A stretch of 64,000 bases of DNA from assembly GCF_003752595.1 (NCBI RefSeq), contig NZ_RKIJ01000003.1:1-64000 (forward strand), written 5' to 3'. Under the pieces are notes generated by a model. The model was given only the letters and a program-made list of their open reading frames with translations, ran no database searches and was not told the origin of the DNA. The DNA comes from Cellulomonas sp. PhB143. Its GTDB lineage: Bacteria; Actinomycetota; Actinomycetes; Actinomycetales; Cellulomonadaceae. Made by a program: the position numbers and the translations under genes. This document shows positions 45,597 to 54,449 of this stretch, piece by piece. Position 1 is the first letter of the stretch; each line of letters opens with the position of its first letter.

Positions 45597-46945
45597 CGGC
45601 CCGTCCCCGCCCACGAGCGCGAGACCTCGTCCGCACGCTCCGTGCGCTCCGTGCGGCCGCTGCCCGCCGGAGCGGCGCGTCGCAGCGGCGTCGGGACCAC
45701 CACGGCCGTGGCGCGGGGCCCGTCGGCGGTGCGCGAGCCGCACAGGCGCTCGTACGCCTCGAGGGTGCTGTGCGCGACGGTGGACCATCCGTACAGGTGC
45801 TCGGCGCGCACCCGGGCGGCCGCTCCGAGGCGCTCGGTGAGCCGCGGGTCGTCCCGCAGCCGCCGGAGCGCCGCGGCGAGCGCCCGCGGGTCCCGGGGCG
45901 GGACGAGCAGGCCGGTGCGGCCGTCCAGGACGGAGTCGAGCAGGCCGCCGACCGCGCTGCCGACGACCGGCCGCCCGCAGGCGGCGGCCTCGAGCGGGAC
46001 GATGCCGAACGGCTCGTACCAGGGCGTGCAGACGACGGCGTCGGAGTCCCGGACCAGGTCCCGGACCTCCTCCTGGGTCCGGCTGCCCACGAGCCGGACG
46101 CGGTCCGCCACGCCGGCCGCCGCCGCGGCGGCGCGCAGCCGCCCCGCCTCCTCGTCCCCCTCGAGCCGGTCGGCGGGCGGACCGCCGACGACGACGAGCT
46201 CCGCCCCGTCGACCGACGCGAGCGCCTCGACGATGGTCTCGATCCCCTTGCGCTCGACGAGCCGCCCGACGGTGACCAGCCGCAGCCGTGCGGCACCGGC
46301 GGCTCCTGCGGCACCGCGCCGGGCGGCACCACCGGTACCGGGCGTGAAGCGGCCGAGGTCGACCCCGCAGGGCACGACGTCGATGCGGGCGGGGTCCGCG
46401 CCCAGCGCCACGAGCTCGGCGACCTCGTCGCTGCACGTCGCGACGATCCGGTCGGCCTCGCGGCACAGGCGGCGCTCGTGCGCCACGCGCCCGACGGGGC
46501 TCGTGTCCTTCGCGCCCTGGTGGCGGCGCTTGACCGAGCCGAGGGCGTGGAACGTCTGGACGAGCGGGACGTCCAGGGGGGCGGTCGCGCGCAGGCCGGC
46601 GAGGCCGGACATCCAGAAGTGCGCGTGCACGACGTCGGGGGCGCCGCCGGGCGCCGACCAGCGGCGCAGGAGGTCGTCGCCGAACGCCCCCATGTGCTCG
46701 AACAGCTCGTCCTTGGGCACCGCGACGGGCGGCCCCGCGTCGACGTGCACGACGTCGACGCGGGGGGCGAGCGGGACGCGTTCGTCGAGCGCACGCGAGT
46801 CGCGGCGCGTGAACACCTCGACGTCGTGGCCCAGCGCGCCCAGCCGGGTGGCCAGCGACGCGACGTGCACGTTCTGGCCCCCGGCGTCGACACCTCCCAG
46901 CACGGCGAGCGGGCTGGCGTGCTCCGAGATCATGGCGATCTTCAT
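45593..46945 (-). CDS. GT4 family glycosyltransferase
   Basis: A 450-residue GT-B enzyme. MKIAMISEHASPLAVLGGVDAGGQNVHV is the glycine-rich start typical of sucrose-phosphate synthase-like and MshA-like GT4 enzymes, and the donor motif is in CTPWYEPFGIVPLEAAACGRPVV. The last 50 residues are an unconserved tail. The substrate is unknown. It is tied by ATGA overlaps to the genes on both sides in the glycan operon. Confidence 0.9.
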   Translation of the reverse strand: MKIAMISEHASPLAVLGGVDAGGQNVHVASLATRLGALGHDVEVFTRRDSRALDERVPLAPRVDVVHVDAGPPVAVPKDELFEHMGAFGDDLLRRWSAPGGAPDVVHAHFWMSGLAGLRATAPLDVPLVQTFHALGSVKRRHQGAKDTSPVGRVAHERRLCREADRIVATCSDEVAELVALGADPARIDVVPCGVDLGRFTPGTGGAARRGAAGAAGAARLRLVTVGRLVERKGIETIVEALASVDGAELVVVGGPPADRLEGDEEAGRLRAAAAAAGVADRVRLVGSRTQEEVRDLVRDSDAVVCTPWYEPFGIVPLEAAACGRPVVGSAVGGLLDSVLDGRTGLLVPPRDPRALAAALRRLRDDPRLTERLGAAARVRAEHLYGWSTVAHSTLEAYERLCGSRTADGPRATAVVVPTPLRRAAPAGSGRTERTERADEVSRSWAGTGR

Positions 46946-47937
46946 GCGGTCACCTCCTGCAGCAGGGCGTCCCACCGGCGGTGGAAGGCCGCCGGGGCGT
47001 AGTGGTCGAGGACGTGGGACCGCGCGGCGTCGCCGTGGGCGCGGGCCTCGTCGGGGTCGGCGAGCCAGCGCCGCGCGACGGCGACCAGCTCCTCGGGCCG
47101 GGCGCTGAGCACGCCGGCCGAGCGAGGCACGGCGGCGGGCGCCTCGGTGGTGGGCAGGGCGAGCACCGGCATGCCGAGGGCCATCGCCTCGAGCAGCGCG
47201 AGGCCGAGGCTCGTCCAGCGGTAGGGGTGGAGGTAGGCGCGCGCCTGCGCGAGCCGCGCGTGCATCTGCGCCTGCGGGACGTCGTCGTGCAGGCGGGCCT
47301 CGCCGGCGCGCCCGCCTGTCGCCCCGAGGTGCTCGCCGAGCTTCTCGACGGCCATGCCGTAGACGTCGAGCGGCACGTCGCGGGCGACCCGCAGCAGCAC
47401 GTCGGTGCCGGCCACGCGCCACCGGCGCACGGGCTCGTTGACCACCGCGCCGAGGCGTTCTGCGGCCCCGGTGTACAGGTGCCCGGGGTCGATGACGGCG
47501 TGGTCGATCACGCGGGTCCGCGCCTCGCCCGTGTCCCACATCAGGGCGTTGAACGCGGTGACGTGCACGATCGGGAGCCGGCCGTCCTCGACGGCGTCGA
47601 GCCCCGCGAGCGGGTGCCGCGAGCGCGCGGCGTGCTCCGTGGGGGCGTTGTGCTCGACGTACACCGCGGGCACGTCGACGCCGGCGCGCAGGCCGGTCCA
47701 CCGGTGCAGCAGCTCCACCTCGTGGGGGCGCTGGAGGACGACGGCGTCGACCTCCCGCGCGCGGTCCGCCAGCTCGGCGGGGCTCGCCTCGACGACGCTC
47801 GCGGGCCACTGCCAGGTGCGGGCGCGGCCGCGCCCGTCGGGGCCCCGGTCGGGGACCACGGGGACGAGGTACTCGTGCGGCCCGCCGACGAACGTCGTCG
47901 TCCACGAGCCGTGCACGTGCCAGATCAGGACCTTCAT
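46942..47937 (-). CDS. GT4-like glycosyltransferase
   Basis: A 331-residue GT-B-type enzyme. MKVLIWHVHGSWTTTFVGGPHEYLVPV begins the fold, and RWTSLGLALLEAMALGMPVLALPTTEAP is the donor-binding E-x7-E region. The N-terminal domain is less typical than in its neighbour. It is part of the same ATGA-linked operon. Donor and acceptor are unknown. Confidence 0.85.
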   Translation of the reverse strand: MKVLIWHVHGSWTTTFVGGPHEYLVPVVPDRGPDGRGRARTWQWPASVVEASPAELADRAREVDAVVLQRPHEVELLHRWTGLRAGVDVPAVYVEHNAPTEHAARSRHPLAGLDAVEDGRLPIVHVTAFNALMWDTGEARTRVIDHAVIDPGHLYTGAAERLGAVVNEPVRRWRVAGTDVLLRVARDVPLDVYGMAVEKLGEHLGATGGRAGEARLHDDVPQAQMHARLAQARAYLHPYRWTSLGLALLEAMALGMPVLALPTTEAPAAVPRSAGVLSARPEELVAVARRWLADPDEARAHGDAARSHVLDHYAPAAFHRRWDALLQEVTA

Positions 47938-48953
47938 GCGAGCACCTCTCCCGAGACGGGGGCGAGGAGGTCGACCGCGTCGGCGACGGCCTCCGGGTCG
48001 ATGTCCAGGCACGGGTGCCCGGGCACGGGGCAGGCGCGGGCGCGGGTGCCCGCGCACGGGGCGCCCTGGTCGCCGAGCAGCACCGTGGGCACGCCCCACG
48101 GCGCCCAGCGCGCGGCCGGGACGACGGGGGAGAAGAGGGACACGACGGGCGTGCCGACGGCGGCGGCGAGGTGCGCGGGGCCCGTGTTGCCGACGACGAC
48201 GCAGCTCGCCCGCGCGAGGACGCCGGCCAGCCCGGCGAGGTCGGTGCGCCCCGACAGGTCGCTCGCGCGCGGGTCGCCGTGCGCGACCTCGCGCGCCAGC
48301 GCCGTCTCCGCGGGGCCGCCGGTGACCACGACGCGCCGTCCGCGGCGGGCCAGCTCGGCGACGATCTCCCGGGCCACCTCGCGGCGCGGCGCCCGGGCGG
48401 GAACGGACGCCCCCGGGTGCACGACGACGTACGGCCCGTCGGGCGTGCGGACGTCCGCCGCGGACGCCTCGACGGCCAGGCGGCCGTCGTCGCCGGGCGG
48501 GAGCCGGTGACCGGCCGCCCGCGCGAGGTCGAGCGCCGCCTCGACCTCGTGCAGGCCGTCGGGCCGGTGGTGGCGCACGTCCAGCAGGGAGCCCGGGTAG
48601 TCGACGCTCGTCGCCGCGACGCGTCCGATCCCCGCGAGCCGGGCGAGCAGCGCCATCGGCAGGGGGCTCTGGTGGAACGACGTGAAGACGACGGCCTCGG
48701 CGTAGCGGCGGCCGGCGAGGCGCGCGACCAGGTCCCGGACCGCCGGCGCGTCCACGGGCGGCGGGGCGTAGCCCGACCACGGCGCGTCGAAGGTGAGCAC
48801 CTCGCGGACGCCGGGCAGCAGGCGGGCCGCGGCCGCGCCGGCGGGCGCGGCGAGCACGTCGACCGGCCCGGAGGCCGCGAGGGCGCGCACCGCCGGTCCC
48901 GTGAGCAGCACGTCGCCGTCGGCGTCCAGCCGCACCGCGAGGATCCCGCTCAT
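47934..48953 (-). CDS. GT9 family glycosyltransferase (heptosyltransferase-like)
   Basis: A 339-residue GT-B protein of the heptosyltransferase family. ILAVRLDADGDVLLTGPAVRAL and VVVHPGASVPARAPRREV are typical, and VVVGNTGPAHLAAAVGTPVVSLFSPV is the conserved donor site. The end has a cysteine cluster (CAGTRARACPVPGHPC) also seen in other actinobacterial GT9 proteins. It is the second GT9 of the locus. Heptose transfer is likely from context, but not proven. Confidence 0.88.
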   Translation of the reverse strand: MSGILAVRLDADGDVLLTGPAVRALAASGPVDVLAAPAGAAAARLLPGVREVLTFDAPWSGYAPPPVDAPAVRDLVARLAGRRYAEAVVFTSFHQSPLPMALLARLAGIGRVAATSVDYPGSLLDVRHHRPDGLHEVEAALDLARAAGHRLPPGDDGRLAVEASAADVRTPDGPYVVVHPGASVPARAPRREVAREIVAELARRGRRVVVTGGPAETALAREVAHGDPRASDLSGRTDLAGLAGVLARASCVVVGNTGPAHLAAAVGTPVVSLFSPVVPAARWAPWGVPTVLLGDQGAPCAGTRARACPVPGHPCLDIDPEAVADAVDLLAPVSGEVLA

Positions 48954-50542
48954 GCGGCACGCTCCCGGGCCGGCGCGGGCAGGCGCGGCGCGAGCGCGGC
49001 GAGCGCCCCCGCGAGATCTTCGGCGACCGTGACGCCCGCCGTGCGCCGGGCCGCGGCCACCTCCTCGGGGCGAGTCTGCGGCGTGGGCACGAGGACCGCC
49101 GCGGCGCCCGCGGCGACGGCCGCCCCGACGTCCGCGCCGATGTCGCCGACCACGGCGCACTGCGCCGGGCGCAGGCCGAGCTCGCGCGCGGCCGCGAGGA
49201 CCAGGCCCGGGCCGGGCTTGCGGCAGGCGCACCCGTCCTGCGGCGCGTGCGGGCAGCGCTGCCAGGTGTCGAACGGTCCGAGCAGCTCGGCGACGCGCGC
49301 GTCCACGGCGTCGACCTGGGCGGTGCTCAGGATCCCGCGGCCGATGCCGGACTGGTTCGAGACGACGCCGACCCGCACGCCGCGGGCGCGCAGCGCGTCG
49401 AGCACGTCGCGGGCGCCGTCCACCGGGCGCACGGCGTCGGGGTCGGGGTTGTACGGCACGTCGTGCACGAGGGTGCCGTCCCGGTCGAGCAGCACGGCAC
49501 GGACCTCGCCCGGCCACGGGTCCAGCCCGGACCGGACGGCGAGCGTGCCAGCGGCACGGTGGCGCACCGCCGCGAACGGGATCGCGAGGCTCGTCCAGGC
49601 CATCCGGCGGAGCTCGGCCGCGAAGACGTCGTCGCCCGGCCGGGGGCCCGGGCGCAGGCGGACCGCGAGGAAGTCGGCGGTCAGCGCCGCCCACGCCACC
49701 GCGCCGAGGAGCGCCGGGCCGCGCCGGCGGGCGAGGACCGCGGCGAGGGTCACGCCGGCCGCCGCCACGGTCGCGGCGTGCAGGCGCAGGCGGCCGCGGC
49801 CGGTCTCGGCCCGCTCCCGCCAGCGCCGCCCGTGCAGCGCGCGCATCGTGGCGTCGTCGCGCGCGCCGGCCTGCACGCGCAGGCTCACCCCGTCGTCCGT
49901 CGGTCGCACCGGGTGCGTCGTGGTGCGGGTGCCGCGCACGAGCCGCCAGCCCGCCAGGCGCACCCGCAGCGCCAGGTCGGCGTCCTCGCGGTAGGCCCGC
50001 GGGAACCGCTCGTCCAGGCCGTGCACCGCGGCGAGCGCCGCGCGCCGGTAGGCCATGTCCGCCGTCGCCCAGGCCGCGTCCTGGAGGCCGGCGGTGCCGC
50101 GCTCCCAGTCCGTGGGCCGGCGGTGCGCCGGCAGCGGGACGTGCAGGGCGCCCTGGACGCCGCCGACGTCGTCCCCCGCCCGCGCGAGGTCGCGCACGAG
50201 GTGCTCGGACCAGTCCGGGGGGAGCTCGACGTCGTCGTCCAGCAGGACGACCCACGGCGCGTCGACGGTCCGCCAGCCCGCGTTGCGCGCGGCGGCCGGG
50301 CCGCGCCCGCCGGTGCGGACCGTGCGGGCCGCCAGGCGCCGCCCGGGGTCGCCGAGGTCCAGCTCCGCCGCCCCCGTCGCGCCGGTCGCTGTGCCCGTCG
50401 CGCGGCGGTCGTCGGCGACCACGACCTCGGCGGGCGGCGTCGTCTGCGCGGCGAGCGTCTCCAGCAGCCGCAGGAGCGACGGCCGCCCCACCGACGGCAC
50501 GACGACGGCGTACGCGGCGGGGGCTGCGTCTACCTCGCTCAT
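48950..50542 (-). CDS. Fusion: GT2 glycosyltransferase - heptose-1,7-bisphosphate phosphatase (GmhB)
   Basis: A 530-residue protein. Residues about 10-310 are a GT2 (YAVVVPSVGRPSLLRLL, VVLLDDDVELPPDW and GLDERFPRAYREDADLALR) followed by hydrophobic segments. Residues about 345-510 are a HAD-IIIA phosphatase with the nucleophile in VLLDRDGTLVHDVPY, SNQSGIGRG, and the GmhB zinc motif CPHAPQDGCACRKPGPGL. GmhB removes the 7-phosphate in the ADP-D,D-heptose pathway. The fusion joins sugar activation and transfer. ATGA overlaps on both sides. Confidence 0.9.
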   Translation of the reverse strand: MSEVDAAPAAYAVVVPSVGRPSLLRLLETLAAQTTPPAEVVVADDRRATGTATGATGAAELDLGDPGRRLAARTVRTGGRGPAAARNAGWRTVDAPWVVLLDDDVELPPDWSEHLVRDLARAGDDVGGVQGALHVPLPAHRRPTDWERGTAGLQDAAWATADMAYRRAALAAVHGLDERFPRAYREDADLALRVRLAGWRLVRGTRTTTHPVRPTDDGVSLRVQAGARDDATMRALHGRRWRERAETGRGRLRLHAATVAAAGVTLAAVLARRRGPALLGAVAWAALTADFLAVRLRPGPRPGDDVFAAELRRMAWTSLAIPFAAVRHRAAGTLAVRSGLDPWPGEVRAVLLDRDGTLVHDVPYNPDPDAVRPVDGARDVLDALRARGVRVGVVSNQSGIGRGILSTAQVDAVDARVAELLGPFDTWQRCPHAPQDGCACRKPGPGLVLAAARELGLRPAQCAVVGDIGADVGAAVAAGAAAVLVPTPQTRPEEVAAARRTAGVTVAEDLAGALAALAPRLPAPARERAA

Positions 50543-52197
50543 CGGGCGAACACCTCCGCGCGGCGGACCAGGTGGGGGCCGAGCACGAGCGCGTCGACCG
50601 GGGCGGAGCCGAACAGCTCGAGCGCCTCGCGCGGGTCGTCCACCATCGGCCGCCCGGCGGTGTTCAGGCTGGTGTTCACCACGACGGGCAGGCCGGTGCG
50701 GCCCTCGAACGCGCGCAGCATCGCCTGCAGCCGCGGCGTGGAGCCGTCGACCGTCTGGATCCGCGCGGTGCCGTCGACGTGCACGACCGTCGGGATGCGC
50801 TCGCGCCACGCCGGCGCGACATCGTGCACGAACAGCATGTGCGGGCTCGGGACCGGCCCGCCGGAGAAGATCTCCGCCGCGTGCTCGAGGAGCACCATCG
50901 GGGCGACCGGGCGGAACTGCTCGCGGCCCTTGACGTCGTTGAGCCGCTCGAGGTTCTCGACGGGCCCGGGGTGCGCCAGGAGGGACCGGTGCCCGAGGGC
51001 GCGCGGCCCCATCTCCGAGCGCCCGTCGAACCAGGCGACGACGCCGTCGTCGGCCAGGATCTGCGCCACCTCGCCGGGCAGGTCCGCCGGGGTGGTGAAC
51101 GGCACCCGCGCCGTGCGCAGCGTCGCGGCGAGCTCGTCGTCGGACCAGGAGCGGCCCAGCGCCGCGGAGCCCATCGGCTCGACCGTCTCGCCCGCCTCGG
51201 CGGCGAGCTGCATGGCCGCGCCGATGGCGGTGCCCGAGTCGCCGGCCGCCGGCTGCACCCAGACCTCCTCGAACGGGGACTCGCGCCAGATGCGGGAGTT
51301 GGCGACGCAGTTGAGCGCGGTGCCCCCGGCGAGGGCCAGCACGCGGTCGCCGGTGCGCCCGTGCAGCCACGTCGCCAGGTCCACGAGGACCTCCTCGAGC
51401 CGGGCCTGGACGGACGCCGCGAGGTCCGCGTGCGCGGCGGTGCCGCCGTGCTGCTCGCCCCACGTGCCGTCGTCCGTGCGCCGGGGCGCCCAGCGGGTCC
51501 AGTCGGGGACCTCGGCGACGAAGCCGCCGTCGTCCGTCGCGTACCAGAGCTCGCGCAGCTCGCCGAGGAAGCGGGGCTCGCCGTAGGAGGCGAGCGCCAT
51601 GACCTTGTACTCGTCGCTCGAGCGGAGGAACCCGAGGTGCTCGGTCAGGGACTCGTACACCAGTCCGAGCGAGTGGGGCAGCTCCTGGCTCGCCAGCACC
51701 TCGAGGCGTCCGTGGTCGTAGCGGCCCGCGAGGTGCGAGGACCGCTCGCCGCGGCCGTCGAGCGAGAGCACGCTGGCCACGGGGAACGGGGACGCGAGCG
51801 CGGCCGACGCGGCGTGGGCGATCTCGTGCGGGACGAAGCGGACGGCGGACGCGGAGAGCCCGGGCAGCGCCGTGGCGAGGAACTCCGGCGCGCGTTCGGC
51901 GTAGCGCACCCGCAGCCAGTCCCAGGGGTCCGGCAGGCCCATCTCCTCGGCCGGCTTCGCCAGGGCGGGGTCGAACGAGTAGGCGACCGCGTCCAGGTCC
52001 TGCGGCCGCAGGCCCGCGTGCTCGAGGCACCAGCGTGCCGCCTGCTCCGGAAGCTCCCACGCGGCGAACGGCACCGGCCGCTTGCCGTGCTTGCGCCGCG
52101 AGAACCGCTCCTCCTCCGCGGCGGCGACCAGGCGGCCGTCGACGAGGAGCGCGGCGGACGGATCGTGGAACAGCGCGTTGATGCCGAGTACTCGCAC
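50539..52197 (-). CDS. NodU/CmcH-family O-carbamoyltransferase
   Basis: A 552-residue enzyme that moves a carbamoyl group from carbamoyl phosphate (via carbamoyl-AMP) to a hydroxyl, often of a sugar. The Kae1-like N-terminal part has LGINALFHDPSAALLVDG and EEERFSRRKHGKRP. LALAGGTALNCVANSRI and GRSEMGPRALGHRSLLAHP are conserved active-site segments. I chose the GTG at 52197 because AGGAGG lies nine bases upstream and it begins the fold. First gene of the ATGA-linked glycan operon; it predicts a carbamoylated sugar. Confidence 0.92.
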   Translation of the reverse strand: MRVLGINALFHDPSAALLVDGRLVAAAEEERFSRRKHGKRPVPFAAWELPEQAARWCLEHAGLRPQDLDAVAYSFDPALAKPAEEMGLPDPWDWLRVRYAERAPEFLATALPGLSASAVRFVPHEIAHAASAALASPFPVASVLSLDGRGERSSHLAGRYDHGRLEVLASQELPHSLGLVYESLTEHLGFLRSSDEYKVMALASYGEPRFLGELRELWYATDDGGFVAEVPDWTRWAPRRTDDGTWGEQHGGTAAHADLAASVQARLEEVLVDLATWLHGRTGDRVLALAGGTALNCVANSRIWRESPFEEVWVQPAAGDSGTAIGAAMQLAAEAGETVEPMGSAALGRSWSDDELAATLRTARVPFTTPADLPGEVAQILADDGVVAWFDGRSEMGPRALGHRSLLAHPGPVENLERLNDVKGREQFRPVAPMVLLEHAAEIFSGGPVPSPHMLFVHDVAPAWRERIPTVVHVDGTARIQTVDGSTPRLQAMLRAFEGRTGLPVVVNTSLNTAGRPMVDDPREALELFGSAPVDALVLGPHLVRRAEVFAR

Positions 52198-52387
52198 TGG
52201 CGTGCCCTCCTGACGTGGTCCAGGCTCGGGGGACGCCTGGAGCAGACCGGGCGAACCCGGCCGACCGGCGGGTCGTCGCTGCTGCAACCCGTCAGGCGAG
52301 CACCGTGAACCGCTTCTCCGCGACTCGCAATCGCTTCAGATCTTCCGAAGAGAATTCACTTCTCCGTCACGCCCTGGAGGTTTTCGC
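52198..52387. promoter_or_regulatory. Divergent promoter region of the glycan operon and the aldehyde dehydrogenase
   Basis: This 190-base gap has one of the least GC-rich stretches of the window (52310-52390). A hairpin with 7-base arms TCCAGGC/GCCTGGA (52219-52241) lies in the leader of the carbamoyltransferase gene. A short dyad TCTTCCGAAGA lies at 52336-52346. GGAGG before 52388 is the ribosome site of the dehydrogenase. I cannot assign the -10 elements with confidence. Confidence 0.45.
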
Positions 52388-53779
52388 ATGACCACCACCG
52401 CACCCCGTGCCCTCGACGCCCGCAGCGCCCTCGACGCCGACGGCGCTCGCGCCGCCACCCCGGCGGAGGTCGCCGCCGCCGTGGGGCGCGCCGCCGCGGC
52501 CGCACCGGCGTGGCGCGCCACCGCGCCGGCGGAGCGGGCCGCGCTCCTGCGCGCCGCCGCGCGCGGCGTGCGCGACGCGGCCGAGGAGCTCGGCGAGCTG
52601 CTCTGCGCGACCACGGGCCGGCTGCGGGGGGAGGCGGTGGCGTCCGCGGAGGTCGCCGCCGACCTGCTCGAGGAGGCCGCCGTCACCGGGCTGGGACGCG
52701 CCGGCCGGGTGCTCGCCGGGGACGGCGCCGCGCTGGACGTGGTGCGCCGCGAGCCCCGGGGCGTCGTCGCCGTGATCACCCCGTGGAACGACCCTTACCC
52801 CGCGGCGGCGGGCCTGCTCGCCGCCGCCCTCGTCACGGGCAACGTCGTGGTGCACAAGCCCTCCGAGCGCAGCGACGCCCCGGGGGTGCGGATGGCGCGG
52901 CTGGTCGCGGGCGCCTTGCCCGACGGCGTCCTGGAGGTGCTCAGCGGGGACGGCGCCGTCGGCGAGGCGCTGGTCGGTGACCCGCGCGTGGCCGCGGTCG
53001 CGCACGTGGGCTCGACGGCCGCGGGCCGGCGCATCGCCGCGGTCGCCGGCGCGCGCGGCGCGCACCTTCTGCTGGAGAACGGGGGCAAGGACCCGGTCGT
53101 CGTGGACGCGGGCGTCGACCCGGCGTGGGCGGCGCAGCAGATCGCGACGGGGGCGTTCACCAACGCCGGGCAGCTGTGCACGGCCGTCGAGCGGGTCTAC
53201 GCCGTCCCGGAGGTCGCCGACGCCCTCGTCGAGGAGCTGGCACGGATCGCCCGGCGGCTCGTCGTCGGCGACCCGGCCGACCCCGCCACGGAGGTCGGGC
53301 CGCTGGTCGACGAGGCGCAGCTCGCGGTCGTCGTCCGGCACGTGGACGCGGCCGTGGCGGCGGGCGCGCGCGTGGTCGCCGGCGGCTCCCGCCCGGACCG
53401 CCCGGGCACCTGGTTCGCCCCGACGGTCCTCGACGGCTGCCCGGACGACGCCGAGCTCCTCACCGAGGAGACCTTCGGCCCGGTCGCGCCGGTGGTACGG
53501 GTGGCCGACTTCGACGACGCGCTGCGCCGCGCGTCCGAGTCGGCCTACGGCCTCTCGGCGACCGTCCTCACCCCGCGGCTCGACCACGCGCTGCGGGCCG
53601 CGGACGTCCTGGACGTCGGCACGGTCAAGGTCAACGCGGTGTTCGGGGGCGCGCCCGGCGGCTCCGCGGACCCGCGGCGCGGCTCGGGCCGCGGCGCCGG
53701 GTTCGGCCCGGAGCTGCTCGACGAGCTCACGGTCCGCAAGGCCGTGCACCTCGAGGGCCTGCCGGGCCTCGCGGGCTGA
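52388..53779 (+). CDS. Aldehyde dehydrogenase family protein
   Basis: A 463-residue NAD(P)-dependent ALDH. The Asn of the oxyanion site is in ITPWNDPYPAA, the general-base Glu in LENGGKDPVVV, and the catalytic Cys in NAGQLCTAVERV. LTEETFGPVAPVV is the C-terminal signature. Succinate-semialdehyde, betaine and sugar-derived aldehydes are possible substrates; none is indicated by the neighbours. It is divergent from the glycan operon and ends next to a convergent GNAT gene. Confidence 0.92.
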   Translation: MTTTAPRALDARSALDADGARAATPAEVAAAVGRAAAAAPAWRATAPAERAALLRAAARGVRDAAEELGELLCATTGRLRGEAVASAEVAADLLEEAAVTGLGRAGRVLAGDGAALDVVRREPRGVVAVITPWNDPYPAAAGLLAAALVTGNVVVHKPSERSDAPGVRMARLVAGALPDGVLEVLSGDGAVGEALVGDPRVAAVAHVGSTAAGRRIAAVAGARGAHLLLENGGKDPVVVDAGVDPAWAAQQIATGAFTNAGQLCTAVERVYAVPEVADALVEELARIARRLVVGDPADPATEVGPLVDEAQLAVVVRHVDAAVAAGARVVAGGSRPDRPGTWFAPTVLDGCPDDAELLTEETFGPVAPVVRVADFDDALRRASESAYGLSATVLTPRLDHALRAADVLDVGTVKVNAVFGGAPGGSADPRRGSGRGAGFGPELLDELTVRKAVHLEGLPGLAG

Positions 53780-53786
53780 CGGCGGA

Positions 53787-54416
53787 TCAGCCGCGGGCGA
53801 GCGCCGCCTCGAGCCCGTTGCGGACCGCCGGCCACTCGGCCGCCACGATCGAGTAGACGACCGTGTCGCGCAGCGAGCCGTCGGGCATGATCTGGTGGCT
53901 GCGCAGCACGCCGTCCTGGCGCGCGCCGAGCCGTTCGATCGCGGCCCGCGAGGCGCGGTTGTGCCAGTGGGTGCGCAGCTCGACGGCGATCGCGTCGAGG
54001 GTGTCGAAGGCGTGCCCGAGGAGGAGCCGCTTGGCCTCGGTGTTCACGCCGGTGCGGCGCACGCCCGCCCGCAGCCACGTGTAGCCGACCTCGGCCCGGC
54101 GGTTCGGGTCGTCGAGGTGGCAGAAGGTGGTCATCCCGGCGATCTCGCCCGTGGCGCGCGAGACGACGGTGAAGGGGTTCATCCGTCCCGCGTCCCGCTC
54201 CTCCGTGCGCCGGTCGATCTCCGCGGCCATGCCCTCGGGGGAGGGTGCGCTGGTGAACCACAGGCGCGACACGTCGCCGTCGCGGGTGGCGGCGACCAGC
54301 CCGTCGTGGTGGTCACGGTGCAGGGGGACGAGCTCGACGAGCCGGCCGGTCAGGGTCACGGGGGTCGCGAACCTCGGGGGCGTCGGGTCTGCCGGGAAGG
54401 CGGCCGCGGGGGTCAT
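53787..54416 (-). CDS. GNAT family acetyltransferase (RimJ/RimL-like)
   Basis: A 209-residue acetyltransferase. TPVTLTGRLVELVPLHRDHHDGL is the typical RimJ/RimL start, and EVGYTWLRAGVRRTGVNTEAKRLLLGHAF plus NRASRAAIERLGARQDGVLR are the CoA-binding and C-terminal motifs. A GTG three codons upstream (54425) is equally possible, and neither start has a clear ribosome site. Proteins of this family modify N-termini or small molecules; the substrate is unknown. Confidence 0.87.
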   Translation of the reverse strand: MTPAAAFPADPTPPRFATPVTLTGRLVELVPLHRDHHDGLVAATRDGDVSRLWFTSAPSPEGMAAEIDRRTEERDAGRMNPFTVVSRATGEIAGMTTFCHLDDPNRRAEVGYTWLRAGVRRTGVNTEAKRLLLGHAFDTLDAIAVELRTHWHNRASRAAIERLGARQDGVLRSHQIMPDGSLRDTVVYSIVAAEWPAVRNGLEAALARG

Positions 54417-54449
54417 GGCGGTCACGATACCCAGGCGCGTCGCCGCAGG

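Noticed and set aside
41819-48953. GT9 genes as evidence of a Gram-negative LPS locus
   Set aside because: GC content, gene content and family types elsewhere in the window are actinobacterial. The family name reflects homology and not the acceptor.
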